64,000 nucleotides of DNA. It comes from Echinococcus granulosus (Eukaryota; Platyhelminthes; Cestoda; Cyclophyllidea; Taeniidae). Position numbers and translations under genes: made by a program. Positions 62,271-64,000 of this stretch are shown piece by piece. The DNA is taken from assembly GCF_000524195.1 (NCBI RefSeq), contig NW_020170396.1, positions 448,623 through 512,622 of the forward strand, given 5' to 3'. The number at the start of each line of letters is the position of its first letter. The first letter of the stretch is position 1. A model generated the notes under the pieces. It did no database searches and was not told the DNA's origin. It worked only from the letters and a program-made list of their open reading frames with translations.

Positions 62271-64000
62271 CTAGATCTTCAGTTCAAAAGGAATTTTGGA
62301 ACAACCAGATAGGTTGAGTTTGCACAAACAAAGTAGGCGTAAAACATTCTTGATCTGATGACAACTATGTATTGTATTGTTTGAGCAGCAGTCGAATTAA
62401 TCATTTCCGTGGTGCAAGCGCAGGTGTTATACCAGAGGAAAATTCGTAGTCTTTGGTGGTTGAATGTTAAGAGACAAATTCAGGGTAACCGTTGACGATA
62501 GTTGCGATGGATCACAAATCTCATGTTAGAGGGTTTATATTACTATCAATTTAATGTCTAAATAGCTGGCCTTACCTTTTATGACCCAATCAGATGATAT
62601 ACTGGTGCGTTTTTTTGAGAGTTGACAGTGCCAAACTATGTATATAAACGTCCAATTTCGTATAGCGTGGGATATTGCATCAGCTTTTAAATGGTGTGTA
62701 CGTTTTTTGCTTTCAGGTGGTTAAAACGAAAAACTCGGTGCCTAATTGATGTCTCTGGAGACATTAGTTGGTGCTTTTGGTGAATTCTAGGTTTCTGCCG
62801 TTTAACCTCTGTATTCACAATGTTGCAGCTCCCAATCCGCTAAAAATTAGTATTTGACGATACCAAAATTCATTAAACCTCTTATATTCACTCCGAGTAA
62901 AAAATTAACTGATTAATTAAACGCGGCTGTGAAAATTAACAAGAAATTGTCGCTTTTTGCTTCAAACACTATAGATCACGGTCTCCAACTTGGCACCAGC
63001 TACGAAATTTTGCTTTCCACTTTTAGGAACGCTTAGTTTACATTTACAAAAACAGTCGAATAACTGTACATTGCGCTCCAACCATGTGCTGTTGCAGGTT
63101 CCAATCTCGCCACGAAATCTAAGCCCTTTTACAAACATACTTCGTTCTTGAAACTGTCTCTAAGGCACGACACAGTCTCCATGTTTAGCATTTAGGCTGT
63201 CACGCTAGGCGCCTTGCCAACGAGTCGCACCATCTCTTAAAGCATACGGTGAGCTTGCCTAAAATGAAGAAAAGGCACTTTCCACTTATTTAAGACACCC
63301 CAAGACATTTAGTCCGACCCTAGAGGACAACCTCATCTACTTTATATTTAGCACAGCTGAAAACTCCTGCAGTTTGTGACTCGGCGCTATCCCTCAATCG
63401 GACTGAGACCACCAATCACAGATGCAGGCCAAACATCCATTTAGACATCCGCCATTTCCCCATTACCAGTGCCGTACAGCTATTTATACACGATGGCAAA
63501 GAAAAAACATTACGATCCTGAGGTATTTTCATGATCAGATTCAGATCACATCGGCGTTACATGTCGAGATGTCCGACATGAAAGATGGTGCTGAGTCACT
63601 CCAACCATTCCAATAGACCTCTCACAAATTGGCACACTGAAACGCGTTTAACGTGGAGTGCAGCACCTTTTAAGCCGGGTTGAGCGAAATGTCACAACCA
63701 CCGGTGAAATCGACGGCGAAATGTATGAGTAGGACTGGCGTCAGAGGCACAAACATGCAGCTGCGATGTCCGACACCTCCAAGTAGGCGGATCTGGAAGA
63801 GAGTAAATAGGAGAGAAGAGGAGGTGGGGGGGGGAGGGGCGAGAGCGTAGGGTGGGGAGCAGAGGGAGAGTGAAGGGGTGCGTCATTCATGTGGTGACCC
63901 AAATGACACCATCTTTCACCGCCAACTAGGACATTATCAATGCTGCTGCTACTACTGCTAACGCCAATGCATCTGCCAACTGAAAGCACATTGTGGCAGA

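Larger units (their letters stand above)
60082..64000. other. intron or downstream sequence of the TRMT1-like gene
   Basis: No C-terminal TRMT1 exon, other gene or RNA was recognised. Copies of the dispersed palindrome lie at 61388-61406 and 62253-62270. A G-rich stretch (poly-G with GGGGAGG) occurs at about 63820-63870. The remainder is AT-rich and featureless. Confidence 0.4.

Overview
The window is a 64 kb piece of a eukaryotic, intron-rich animal genome. Everything recognisable fits a parasitic flatworm, most likely a cyclophyllidean/taeniid tapeworm. The clues are invertebrate-type fibrillar collagens, LC8-type dynein light chains in more than one version, very short introns (29 and 40 bp in a 14-3-3 gene), and a non-coding LTR retroelement resembling the miniature LTR elements (TRIMs) described from taeniids. 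The assignment to this group is an inference. No bacterial, organellar or CRISPR sequence was seen.

Layout. (1) 1-12.7 kb is mostly non-coding, with a few isolated minus-strand open segments. The best is a fibronectin type III-like exon at 5556-5823. A CUB-like exon (1443-1683) and an N-glycosylatable exon (12342-12658) could belong to the same long extracellular-protein gene. (2) 13.1-31.2 kb is the core: two fibrillar collagen genes, head to head, with start codons 1.1 kb apart. The minus-strand gene (13089-18622) has 12 exons and encodes about 1,304 aa if an assembly gap is closed. The plus-strand gene (19758-31189) encodes signal peptide, VWC domain, Thr-rich linker, minor helix, a perfect 1,014-residue major helix and a C-propeptide. 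(3) 33.8-42.2 kb holds two minus-strand LC8 dynein light chain genes, each split by a long intron at the same codon. (4) 43.3 kb has a solo LTR. At 52.7-54.8 kb there is a nested cluster of the same element, including one complete 988-bp copy with LTRs, polypurine tract and target-site duplication. (5) 49.0-51.0 kb is a minus-strand CFAP97/Hemingway-like gene, partial. (6) 55.4-56.2 kb is a complete 14-3-3 gene. (7) 58.6-60.1 kb is the 5' part of a TRMT1-type tRNA (guanine-26) dimethyltransferase; its 3' exons were not found. The rest is non-coding.

The two collagens would supply fibril-forming chains of the extracellular matrix. Their divergent layout suggests a shared regulatory region, which is an inference. 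The other genes are housekeeping or cytoskeletal neighbours with no evident functional link. Three 100-N assembly gaps occur (17192-17291, 28075-28174, 45748-45847). The first looks spurious; the second probably hides a C-propeptide exon of the plus-strand collagen. The most unusual dispersed signal is a short palindrome of the form GCGTCACATATGTGACGC, present in at least seven intergenic or intronic copies. All exon borders were read by eye from splice signals, reading phase and family resemblance.
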